Below, in pieces: positions 54,000 through 63,200 of a DNA stretch of 64,000 nucleotides. The stretch is from the NCBI GenBank assembly GCA_934183165.1, contig CAKPRZ010000001.1, positions 122,606 to 186,605 on the forward strand. Direction: 5' to 3'. The translations under genes were made by a program, and so were the position numbers. Origin of the DNA: an uncultured Bacilli bacterium. Its GTDB lineage: Bacteria; Bacillota_I; Bacilli_A; RF39; UBA660. The notes under the pieces were generated by a model that had not been told where the DNA came from, made no database searches, and saw only the letters and a program-made list of their open reading frames with translations. Every line of letters begins with the position of its first letter. Position 1 is the stretch's first letter.

Positions 54000-54707
54000 T
54001 TAAATTGTATCAAGTGCAATCTCAATCATTGATGTTAATGCAACTTCTCTACTTTTACTATCAACTATTTCAGTTGTACATTTTGAGTCCACTACAGTAA
54101 GTAAGCAAGCTGCTTTTTTATTTAGAACTTTGGCAATATAGAAAAGTGCAAAGCTTTCCATTTCTGTTGCTAAAATAGTCAAATCATCAGGAACTCTATT
54201 CATAATAGCTCGCCAATCAACATATGGATCAAAAACATCACAAGTCATAACAGTTCCTTTTAATAATTTGATATTTTTTTCTAATGCTGTTTTTTCTAGT
54301 GCTTCAGTTAATTCTTTATCAGCACTTTCTAAATATTTCTTTTCTTTATTAAAGATAAAAGCGTAATTAGACTCTGTATAACTTTCAGTAACTAATATTG
54401 TATCCAATAACTTTACTTCTTCAAGTGCAGTTCCGCAAGAACCCAAACGAATTATTTTTTCAACATCATAAAATTTAAATAGTTCATAAAAATAAATCCC
54501 AGCTCCAGGCATTCCCATACCATGCCCCATTACCGTAACTCTTTTACCTTTGTAGTATCCAGTATAAGCATACATACCTCTTACTTTATTAACAAGTTTA
54601 TAATCATCAAGATATTCTTCAGCAATAAATTTAGCTCGTAATGGATCTCCTGATGCAATTACAGTTTTAGCAATATCATCTTTTTTAGCTTCTATGTGTG
54701 GTGTCAT
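54000..54707 (-). CDS. deoD: Purine nucleoside phosphorylase, DeoD type
   Basis: 235 residues, normal length. SGDPLRAKFIAEEYL, phosphate site GHGMGMPGAGIYFYELF and RLGSCGT, and ATEMESFALFYIAKV (Glu binding ribose). Homohexameric enzyme splitting purine nucleosides with phosphate; part of salvage, expected in a small-genome organism. Precedes the ymfF/ymfH pair by 51 bases. Confidence 0.96.
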   Translation of the reverse strand: MTPHIEAKKDDIAKTVIASGDPLRAKFIAEEYLDDYKLVNKVRGMYAYTGYYKGKRVTVMGHGMGMPGAGIYFYELFKFYDVEKIIRLGSCGTALEEVKLLDTILVTESYTESNYAFIFNKEKKYLESADKELTEALEKTALEKNIKLLKGTVMTCDVFDPYVDWRAIMNRVPDDLTILATEMESFALFYIAKVLNKKAACLLTVVDSKCTTEIVDSKSREVALTSMIEIALDTI

Positions 54708-54803
54708 TTCAATTCCTCTTTTCCTTTTTATTATGATAACAGTTTAACATATTTATACTAAGATAAACAGTATTGGAAGTTAACTTTTACTTTACTTTAC
54801 ATT

Positions 54804-54834
54804 AAAAAGGAAGAATAAATATTTCTTATTCTTC
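54804..54834 (-). terminator. Intrinsic terminator after ftsK
   Basis: GAAGAATAA (54810-54818) / TTATTCTTC (54826-54834), 7-base loop, stop codon inside the stem, U tract from the A run 54804-54808. Confidence 0.78.
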
Positions 54835-57078
54835 GTCATTGTTTTCTAATTTTACTAATACTTCACGTGGCTTAGAACCATTTTGAGGCCCAATTATCCC
54901 TCTTTCTTCAAGTAAATCTACTATTCTAGCTGCACGGTTATATCCTAGTTTAAATCTTCTTTGTAATAATGATGCGCTAGCTTTGCCTTGAGTTATGACA
55001 AATTCAACAATATCATTGTATAGTGGATCATCATACTCTTCTTCTACTTCTCTAACACTGCCTCCAGCATTTCCTTGTTCTTTGGCAACGCTAGTCAAAT
55101 CCATAAAACGTTCATCGTACATTGCCTTTTGTTGTGAAACAGTATAGTTAACTATTTTTTCTAGTTCTTCATCTGATACATATGCACCTTGAACACGTTC
55201 AGGAGCATTTTCACCCATTGGTAAGAACAACATATCACCACGTCCAAGAAGTTTTTCAGCTCCACCCATATCAAGGATTGTACGTGAATCAATACTACTT
55301 GATACCGCAAAAGATATACGCGATGGAATATTGGCTTTTACAACACCCGTAATTACATCAGTTGATGGTCTTTGTGTTGCAATTATCAAGTGAATTCCAG
55401 CAGCACGTGCCATTTGTGTAATTCTCATAATTGAATCTTCAACTTCTTTTGACGCAACTAACATCAAATCAGCAAGTTCATCTACAATTACAACAATATA
55501 ATGCATCTTTTTTATTTTGGCATCTTCTGGCAACTTAGCATTTTCTTTTTCTACCCAATCATTGTAAGTTGCAATGTTTTTTACATTTTTCTCACTAAAT
55601 AAATCATATCTAAGTTCCATCTCATGAACAATTTTTTGTAAAGCAACACTGGCTTTTTTAGGATCAGTTACAACTGGCATCATTAAATGAGGAATACCAT
55701 TATACATTGATAATTCAACCTTTTTAGGGTCAACCATTACAAGTTTTACCTCATCAGGTTTAGTTCTCATCAAAATAGAAGAAATAATGCAGTTTATACA
55801 AACTGATTTACCACTTCCTGTAGCTCCTGCTACTAATAAATGTGGTGTTTTATCAATTTCAGCAAAAACACTTTTACCCATAATATTCTTTCCAAGAGCT
55901 ACTAAAAGCTTACTATTAGCTTTATTTTGTGGTATTGCTTCTAATATTTCCCTTAGTGATACAGGTTTAATCTCGTCATTAGCAATCTCTATACCAACAG
56001 TACTTTTACCAGGAATAGGTGCTTGAATACGTACATCTTTTTTTGCTAACGCTAAAGATATTTCTCTATTAATACTTAATATTTTATTTAATTTAGTACC
56101 ACTTTGGACTTCAAGTTCATATTGAGTAACACTAGGACCACTATTTACTTCAACAACTTTGGCAGTAATTCCAAAGTCTCTTAAAACATTTTCAAGTAAG
56201 ACTATATTTTTTTCTATAGTAGCTTGATTATTATTATTTTTAACTTTTTTAGCTGGAGTTAACAGACTTATAGGTGGAAGTTTATAATTTTTGTTTTGTA
56301 CAGCTGTATCACTTACGCCACCTTCTTTGGTTTCAATATTAGATTTTTCTATATTATGTGCAAGTTCATCAATACTTGAGATTACTAATTTTTTATCTGG
56401 TTCTTCTGATACTTCACCACTATCATTGTTATCATTAATAATAACAGTTTTTTCCTTAACCTTTTCAGTATGTTCTTTATGTTTTGGCAATATTTCTTTA
56501 CCTTTTCTATATCCATCACGAATAAAATCAAATATAGATACACCAGTAAATAATCCAACCCCGGTTACTATAAGGACAATTGAAACAATTTTAGTTCCTG
56601 ATGCATCAAATAATTTATTGAAAAGAATCGCAAATAAACATCCAATAATTCCACCACCACTTGAATTAAACTTATTACCATCCATAATAGCGTTGAAGTT
56701 ATTGATCAAATCACTTATTGTTTCTTTAAAGGTAGTAGCGACATCCCCATCATTTATCGAAACATAATTAAGATGAGAATAAACTAAAATACCTATTAAG
56801 ATTATATAAATCCCTATCAAATGTGAATTAAAAAATTTAGGCTTTTGTCTATTAATAATCATATATAAACCAATCAAAAAAATTCCTATCATAAAAACAA
56901 TATTCCATGTTCCAAATAAGAATACTGAAAATGATTTAACTAATTTTCCAACAATACCTAGTGGAGAATTAAGTCCAATTCCCAAGATTGCTAATAGAAT
57001 AAAGCAAACTCCATAAAGCTCATTTGTATATGCAAACTTTTTAGTTTTATCTTCTTTTCTCTTTTTCTTTTTTGCCAA
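54826..57078 (-). CDS. ftsK: DNA translocase FtsK/SpoIIIE
   Basis: 750 residues from TTG 57078 (GAGGTGG 6 bases upstream, product MAKKKKRKED...; the GTG at 57087 lies inside the ribosome site). Four N-terminal membrane helices (about 25-190), linker, then alpha/beta motor: Walker A AGATGSGKSV, Walker B HYIVVIVDELADLM, QMARAAGIHLIIATQRPSTDVITG, and a gamma winged-helix end (SLLQRRFKLGYNRAARIVDLLEERGIIGPQNGSKPREVLV) that reads orientation sequences. Pumps DNA at the septum. Confidence 0.97.
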   Translation of the reverse strand: MAKKKKRKEDKTKKFAYTNELYGVCFILLAILGIGLNSPLGIVGKLVKSFSVFLFGTWNIVFMIGIFLIGLYMIINRQKPKFFNSHLIGIYIILIGILVYSHLNYVSINDGDVATTFKETISDLINNFNAIMDGNKFNSSGGGIIGCLFAILFNKLFDASGTKIVSIVLIVTGVGLFTGVSIFDFIRDGYRKGKEILPKHKEHTEKVKEKTVIINDNNDSGEVSEEPDKKLVISSIDELAHNIEKSNIETKEGGVSDTAVQNKNYKLPPISLLTPAKKVKNNNNQATIEKNIVLLENVLRDFGITAKVVEVNSGPSVTQYELEVQSGTKLNKILSINREISLALAKKDVRIQAPIPGKSTVGIEIANDEIKPVSLREILEAIPQNKANSKLLVALGKNIMGKSVFAEIDKTPHLLVAGATGSGKSVCINCIISSILMRTKPDEVKLVMVDPKKVELSMYNGIPHLMMPVVTDPKKASVALQKIVHEMELRYDLFSEKNVKNIATYNDWVEKENAKLPEDAKIKKMHYIVVIVDELADLMLVASKEVEDSIMRITQMARAAGIHLIIATQRPSTDVITGVVKANIPSRISFAVSSSIDSRTILDMGGAEKLLGRGDMLFLPMGENAPERVQGAYVSDEELEKIVNYTVSQQKAMYDERFMDLTSVAKEQGNAGGSVREVEEEYDDPLYNDIVEFVITQGKASASLLQRRFKLGYNRAARIVDLLEERGIIGPQNGSKPREVLVKLENNDEE

Positions 57079-57116
57079 GTAAACCACCTCATTATATATT
57101 TAATTATATAGTAAAA

Positions 57117-57141
57117 GAAAAAAAAAGTCACTAGGACTTTT
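57117..57141 (-). terminator. Intrinsic terminator after ftsZ
   Basis: AAAAGTC (57123-57129) / GACTTTT (57135-57141), 5-base loop, U tract from the A run before 57127. Confidence 0.82.
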
Positions 57142-57147
57142 GATTTA

Positions 57148-58245
57148 TTAATAATTTCTTCTCATAAATGGTGGATATTCATATTCCCCATCATTATCTG
57201 AATCATCATCATCGTCGACATTGATTACTTCTTGTTCTCTATTTCTTCTTGTATTTACACCAGATTGAACATTATTGTAAAGTGGTTCTCTATTTGCTTT
57301 ATCAAATCCAGTTGCAATTACAGTAACGATTACTTCATCAGTTAAATTCTCATTAATTACTGAACCAAAAATTGTATTAATATCAGTGTTGGCAGCAGCA
57401 CGAACAACTTCTGCAGCTTGTTCTGCTTCAAATAATGTTAAGTTCAATCCACCCGTAATATTGATAATAGCATCTGTTGCTCCTGAGATACTTGTTTCAA
57501 GTAAAGGAGATGAAACCGCTTGTTTAGCAGCTTCAATAGCACGTTCTTCACCCATACCAATACCAATACCAATAATAGCATTACCTGATTTTTCCATAAC
57601 AGCTTTAACATCTGCAAAATCAAGGTTAACCAAACCTACAACAGCAATCAAATCAGATATTGATTGAACACCACGACGTAATACATTATCTACTTCTTTA
57701 AATGCTTCAAGCATTGGTGTAGATTTATCAATAATTTCTCTTAATCTATCATTTGGAATAACAATTAAAGTATCTACATGTTTCTTTAATTCTTCTAGAC
57801 CAGCTAGGGCGTTTTCCATTCTCTTTCTACCTTCAAAAGTAAATGGTTTAGTAACTATAGCAACAGTCAATGCTCCAAGAGCTTGTGCTATTTCAGCAAC
57901 AACTGGTGCTGCACCAGAACCAGTTCCTCCACCCATTCCACATGTAATGAATACCATATCAGCGCCACTTAAAGCCTCTTCAATTTCTTTCTTTGATTCA
58001 ACTGCTGCCTCTCTACCAATTTCCGGTTTAGCTCCAGCACCAAGTCCATCAGTAAGGCTTGCACCAATTTGTATTTTTTTATCAGCTTGCGAATTATTTA
58101 AAACTTGTAAATCGGTATTAGCAACGATAAATTCTACTCCTTTAACCCCTGACTCTATCATACGATTAACAGCGTTTCCACCGCCACCACCAATACCTAT
58201 TACTTTTATTTTTGCTAATTGATCCATTTCTAGTCCGCCAAACAT
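57148..58245 (-). CDS. ftsZ: Cell division GTPase FtsZ
   Basis: 365 residues. Tubulin signature GGGTGSG in [27 protein letters not shown] at the start, T7 loop NLDFADV, C-terminal peptide YPPFMRRNY that binds FtsA. Acidic spacer before it ([12 protein letters not shown]). AAGGAGG 6 bases before ATG 58245. 11 bases behind ftsA in a two-gene unit. Confidence 0.98.
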   Translation of the reverse strand: MFGGLEMDQLAKIKVIGIGGGGGNAVNRMIESGVKGVEFIVANTDLQVLNNSQADKKIQIGASLTDGLGAGAKPEIGREAAVESKKEIEEALSGADMVFITCGMGGGTGSGAAPVVAEIAQALGALTVAIVTKPFTFEGRKRMENALAGLEELKKHVDTLIVIPNDRLREIIDKSTPMLEAFKEVDNVLRRGVQSISDLIAVVGLVNLDFADVKAVMEKSGNAIIGIGIGMGEERAIEAAKQAVSSPLLETSISGATDAIINITGGLNLTLFEAEQAAEVVRAAANTDINTIFGSVINENLTDEVIVTVIATGFDKANREPLYNNVQSGVNTRRNREQEVINVDDDDDSDNDGEYEYPPFMRRNY

Positions 58246-58256
58246 ATATTTCCTCC

Positions 58257-59498
58257 TTAGTTATTAGTAAAATAATCAAATATTTTACCTACGATTGTAT
58301 CATTATTTACATTTAACAAATTCTTCTTATTATCCATCATCATATCATCTAGTTTTGATTCATCAAACATTGAATAATTTATATCTCTCAACTTTAATTT
58401 TTCATGGAAATATTTAATAATTCCCATAGCTGTTGAGTATTTGTTGCTTCTAATTCCTAAAGTAGTAATATTAAGAGTAGATGCTGTGATTCCTAAAACA
58501 TTTTCTACTACATATCCAAAACCCGTCAATTCTGTTATACCACCTGTAACAATTATATAACTAATTTTGCGGTTTGTTAAGTTATTTATGCTTTTTTTAG
58601 CAAGTTTTAATAACTCACCAACCCTTGCTTCAACTATTTCTGATAATTCATATTGATTAATTCTAACTGATTCATCTGATACTTTTAAATCAATTATATC
58701 ATTACTATCAGCATATTTTCTACTGCAAACTGAAAAATTTTCTTTTAATTCCCTAGATGTTTCTATATCAACACCATATATGTAAGAAATATCTTTATCA
58801 ATATTTTTGCTACCTAAATTAATTATATCATCTTTTATAATTATACCTTTGTTAAATATAGAAATGCTTGTTGTTTCACTTCCTATATTAATAATAGCTC
58901 CTAGTTCTTTTTCGGTGTCACGTCCTCTTGCTTCATAATAATCACCTATCGTTTTAAAAGTAACATCTTTAGCTTCAATACCACAATGCTTGCACACTTC
59001 TAAAACACTAAATAGATTTTCTCTTGGAATAGTTACAATAACTGCTTTAACACCAAGTTTTTCTCCTCTTTTACCCTTAGGATCAATAATATTAACATTA
59101 TTATCAATACTAAAAACTATAGGTATCGTTGTAACCAGTTCATAATCATCATCTATTTTATCCACAATAGCACTACTTAAACAATTAACAACATCTTCGC
59201 CTGTAACAATTCCACCAAGTATATCACAGCTTCCTTCTGCAACACTTAATTTTCTATCATTTGAAGGAACTGTCACAACAGCTTCTTCTATTCGTAATCC
59301 TATTGTAGATTCAATTTCTGATATTGCTTTTTTTAAAGATGCAACAACTGAAGGCTTATCAACAATAATACCTTTTCTAGTTCCATTATTTGGAACACTA
59401 GTAGATGCTAGAACATGAAACTTATTGTTAAAAATTTCACTAACAACAACTTTTATACTATCACTACCAATATCTATTCCAGTATAAATTTTTCTCAT
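58257..59498 (-). CDS. ftsA: Cell division protein FtsA
   Basis: 413 residues. Actin-like: [49 protein letters not shown]. Recognisable 1C-type subdomain ([13 protein letters not shown]). The C-terminus ([16 protein letters not shown]) is an amphipathic end for membrane binding. Tethers FtsZ to the membrane. GGAGAGG upstream. Confidence 0.95.
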   Translation of the reverse strand: MRKIYTGIDIGSDSIKVVVSEIFNNKFHVLASTSVPNNGTRKGIIVDKPSVVASLKKAISEIESTIGLRIEEAVVTVPSNDRKLSVAEGSCDILGGIVTGEDVVNCLSSAIVDKIDDDYELVTTIPIVFSIDNNVNIIDPKGKRGEKLGVKAVIVTIPRENLFSVLEVCKHCGIEAKDVTFKTIGDYYEARGRDTEKELGAIINIGSETTSISIFNKGIIIKDDIINLGSKNIDKDISYIYGVDIETSRELKENFSVCSRKYADSNDIIDLKVSDESVRINQYELSEIVEARVGELLKLAKKSINNLTNRKISYIIVTGGITELTGFGYVVENVLGITASTLNITTLGIRSNKYSTAMGIIKYFHEKLKLRDINYSMFDESKLDDMMMDNKKNLLNVNNDTIVGKIFDYFTNN

Positions 59499-59531
59499 AT
59501 CATCCTCTCCTAGTTTCCAGTATATATATAC

Positions 59532-59559
59532 ATTATACTATAATTATGAATTATTTCAA
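59532..59559 (-). promoter_or_regulatory. Promoter of ftsA-ftsZ
   Basis: Minus strand: -35 TTGAAA (59554-59559), 16-base spacer, -10 TATAAT (59532-59537), 33 bases from the ftsA ATG. Confidence 0.75.
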
Positions 59560-59572
59560 ATATTATTTGTAT

Positions 59573-59597
59573 GAAAAAAATAGGAAATATTCCTATT
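59573..59597 (-). terminator. Intrinsic terminator after the 224-residue gene
   Basis: AATAGGAA (59579-59586) / TTCCTATT (59590-59597), 3-base loop with the stop codon (59593-59595) in the right arm, U tract from the A run before 59580. Confidence 0.8.
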
Positions 59598-60267
59598 TAT
59601 TTTCTTTATACATATCTAAGTTAACTCCACTTATTTTATTATATCCAAAGTATGATGCATATACGGTTAATTTATCAAATGTATAATGTACTTGATATAC
59701 ATATCCTTCTTCACTTACTAGTATCTTACATTCTGCATCATTTTCTGTTTGATAATTTATATCTGTCTCTTTTAATATATCGTTTATTATACTTTTATCT
59801 ACTTTTCCTTTATAAACTTTGTATTTCTTTTCTCCTATTGTCTCTTCTTTTTCTTCTTTTAAATTCCCTACTTTCTTTACTCCACTTAAATATATATCGG
59901 TATTCTCATATATTACTTTATCTACTTCTTTTAATTCTTTATTTACTATTTGATATGATTTCTTATCTTTTATTATATATTCTTCTAGTTCTTTTCCTTG
60001 TTCTTTCGTTGTATCTGTTACTTGGATATTCTTTTCATTATTTTGGTAATTATTTACCATTATTATTTTATTTACTCTGGTTTTATTTATTTCTCCATAG
60101 ATTCTTAAATCCATTCGATAACTTTTTGTCTCTCCTATTTCTGTTTTTGTTGCATTATCTTTTAACTTTGAATCTTTTCCTTTTATTAGAACATATCCTA
60201 GTATTAATCCTATGATTAATACTAGAATTACTATTAAATTTATCTTTTTATTATCTTTCCTTTTCAT
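59593..60267 (-). CDS. Membrane-anchored protein behind the BspA-like gene
   Basis: 224 residues from ATG 60267 (TTAAGGAGGAAAGA; the BspA stop TAA overlaps this ribosome site, so translation is coupled). Basic start MKRKDNKKIN, membrane helix (about 10-29), then a Lys/Glu/Ile-rich extracellular domain (SYRMDLRIYGEINKTRVNKIIMVNNYQ...YKVYKGKVDKSIIND). No lipobox. Layout recalls LolA/LppX-like or DUF-type anchored beta proteins, but I cannot name the family. Probably works with the repeat protein at the surface. Confidence 0.65.
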   Translation of the reverse strand: MKRKDNKKINLIVILVLIIGLILGYVLIKGKDSKLKDNATKTEIGETKSYRMDLRIYGEINKTRVNKIIMVNNYQNNEKNIQVTDTTKEQGKELEEYIIKDKKSYQIVNKELKEVDKVIYENTDIYLSGVKKVGNLKEEKEETIGEKKYKVYKGKVDKSIINDILKETDINYQTENDAECKILVSEEGYVYQVHYTFDKLTVYASYFGYNKISGVNLDMYKENK

Positions 60268-60277
60268 TCTTTCCTCC

Positions 60278-63200
60278 TTAACTTGGATCATACACTACTG
60301 TAGCACTTCCATTCCAATTTGCTCCTAAAGTTATTCCACTACTATCTGCTTTCTTGATTGTTATTGTTGTAAGATTTGGATTCTTATAAAATACGATTTG
60401 ACCTATTCCTGTAATTTTTGATGGTATAACAACACTTGTTAAGTTGTTTCCTCCAAATGCATAGTCTTCAATTGTTGTTAACTTACTAGTACCATCATCT
60501 ATGCCCTTAAACTCCAATGAAGTCAATACATTGTCAGCAAAGGCATTATCACCAATTGTTACCACACTTGATGGTATAACAACACTTGTTATTTTATTTG
60601 GATTTGAATCATCACTATATTTTCTAAATGAAGCATTTCCTATTGTTGTTAATTTGCTTGTATTGTTATCAGCACCTTCAAAGACAACATCAGTCATACC
60701 ATTATCATTAAAAGCTTCTTCACCAATTGTTACCACGTTTTTAGGAATAGTTACACTAGTCAACTGATTTTTTGCAAATGCTTGTGGTCTTATTTCTATA
60801 ACATTCGAAGAAATTGTTAAATTATTAATTTGGTTATGATAGAAAGTTCTATCTCCTATTTCAATTATATTATTTGGAATAGTAACAGTTGTTAATCGAT
60901 TATAACTTAATCCATCAGCGACTATTCGTCCAACTTGTGATGGAATTTCAAACTCTGTCAATTGATTATTACTGAAATTACCTATAACTCTTAATTGGCT
61001 AGGATTATCACTTGTATTTTCAAATGTTACGCTTGTCAAAACATTGTTATTAAATCCACCTATATTGGTTACTTTCGCTGGTACCGTCAAATTTTCTAAC
61101 AAATTATTTGAAAATTCTGATATTTCAGTAGCATTTTCACCAAATGTAACACTTTGAATTTGATTGTTACTAAATCCGGCAACATTTCTAACATTCGAAG
61201 GAATAGTTATATTTCCCGTTATTTGATTGTTTGCAAATGCACTAGTTTCAATTGTTGACAAATGACTTGTTTTATCATCAGCTCCTTTAAATATTAAAGT
61301 TGAAATTTTGTTATTTTGGAAAGCCCCTCCGTTTATTACTAAAACACTAGACGGTATATATAGTTCTCCTGATATTTGATTACTGCTAAATGAACTACCA
61401 CCGATTGTTGACAAATTGCTAGTGTCATCATCATATCCATCAAACGTTAAACTTGCAATATTATTGTTTGAGAAAGCACTTACCCCTATTGTTGTTATAT
61501 TTTTTGGTATTATTAAACTTTCTATTTTATTGTTAGCAAAAGATGATTCTCCAATCGAAGTTACACTGCTAGGTATTGTTAAAGTTTTCAAATTGTTATT
61601 TGAGAATACTGTATTCCCTATAGTAGTAATACCATCTGGTAAAGATACATTTTCTAATTTATTATCAATAAATGCTGAAATTCCTATTGTAGTTACACTA
61701 CTAGGCATTGTTAATTTAGTCAATTGATTACCATTAAATGCATCCATTCCTATCATAGTTACACCATCTGGTATTACTATTTCACTTAATTTATTATGTT
61801 CAAAAGTAGATGGATTTATCTTTGTAATTTTACTTGGTAAAGTTACTGTGGTCAAAGCATTATTAGAAAACGCTCCCGAACCTATTGATGTAACACTATC
61901 TGGTATTGTAACTGATGATATATTTTTATTTGCAAAAGCATAATCATCAATCTTATTAACCGTATCTAAAAGTACTAAATTATTAATAGATGCAAATTGC
62001 ATATTTGTACTTGTAAGAGAACTTATTCCAACGGTCAAATTATTAATATCACTAAATGCATTTGAGCCAATTTCTATTGAGCTATTTGATATCACTAATT
62101 TATCTAAACTATTACCACTAAATGCTCCCGAACCTATTGAAGTAACCGTGCTTGGTACTATAAACTCAGTTATACTATTATTTGAAAATGCTTCATCTCC
62201 AATAGATATAATTCCAGATTTAATATTAATAGTCTTTATCTGATTGTTGCTAAAAGCTCGATTATCTATTTGTGTTACTGTTTCTGGAATATCTACACTA
62301 GTTAGTTGATTATTATAAAATGCTCTATTGCCAATCGTAGTCAAATGGCTTGGCTTTTCTTCTGTATTTTCAAATTTAATACTTCTAAGATTCCAATTTT
62401 CAAATGCACTATTAGCTATCTTTGTGACATATTTACTACCTATTTTTGATGGTATTGTCAAATTTTCTGGTGCATCACACTCATAACCGGTTATTTCCCA
62501 ACCATCATCAATTTCATTCTTTAATAAACATAATATTGGTCTTAAACTTTTTTGAAAGCCAATTTCTAACCATCTATCATCAAATCTACTATCATCTCCT
62601 AAGATATTAACAGTAGTTAATAAATCTGTACCACTAAATGCATTATCTTCTATTGTTGTTACACTAGCTGGAATTGAAACTGACGTTAAAGTTTGATTAG
62701 AAGAAAATGCATTAGAACTTATTGTTATTACACCAGATGGTATAATCACGCTGGTTAATTGATTCCCAACAAATGCAGAGTTTCCTATACTTCTTACAGT
62801 ATCAAGTAATATTAGTTCATTTAATGATGAATAACTAAATGCATTACTTGGAATTGATTCAACGCCTATTGTTAATTTAGTTATTCCTGCAAATGCACCT
62901 GATCCAAGTGATTTTACTGTATTTGGTATTGTTATTTCTGTTAATTGGTTTCCACTAAAAGCATAGTTACCTATCGTCGTGACACTAGATGGAATCACTA
63001 ATGTTGCTATTCGATTGCTTGAAAATGCACTATCACCAATTGTCGTTACACTATTTGGAAGTTCTATACTTGATATTTGATTATTACTAAATGCACTATC
63101 ACCAATTGTCGTTAAACCATTTGGAAGTTCTAAGGCTGATATTTGATTATTACTAAATGCACTATTTCCTATTTCATTTAAATTTGATGGTAATTTAACT

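Noticed and set aside
59652..60215. Plus-strand open frame of 187 codons opposite the anchored protein
   Set aside because: Leu/Tyr-rich low complexity, no ribosome site, mirror of a real minus-strand gene with good start and terminator.
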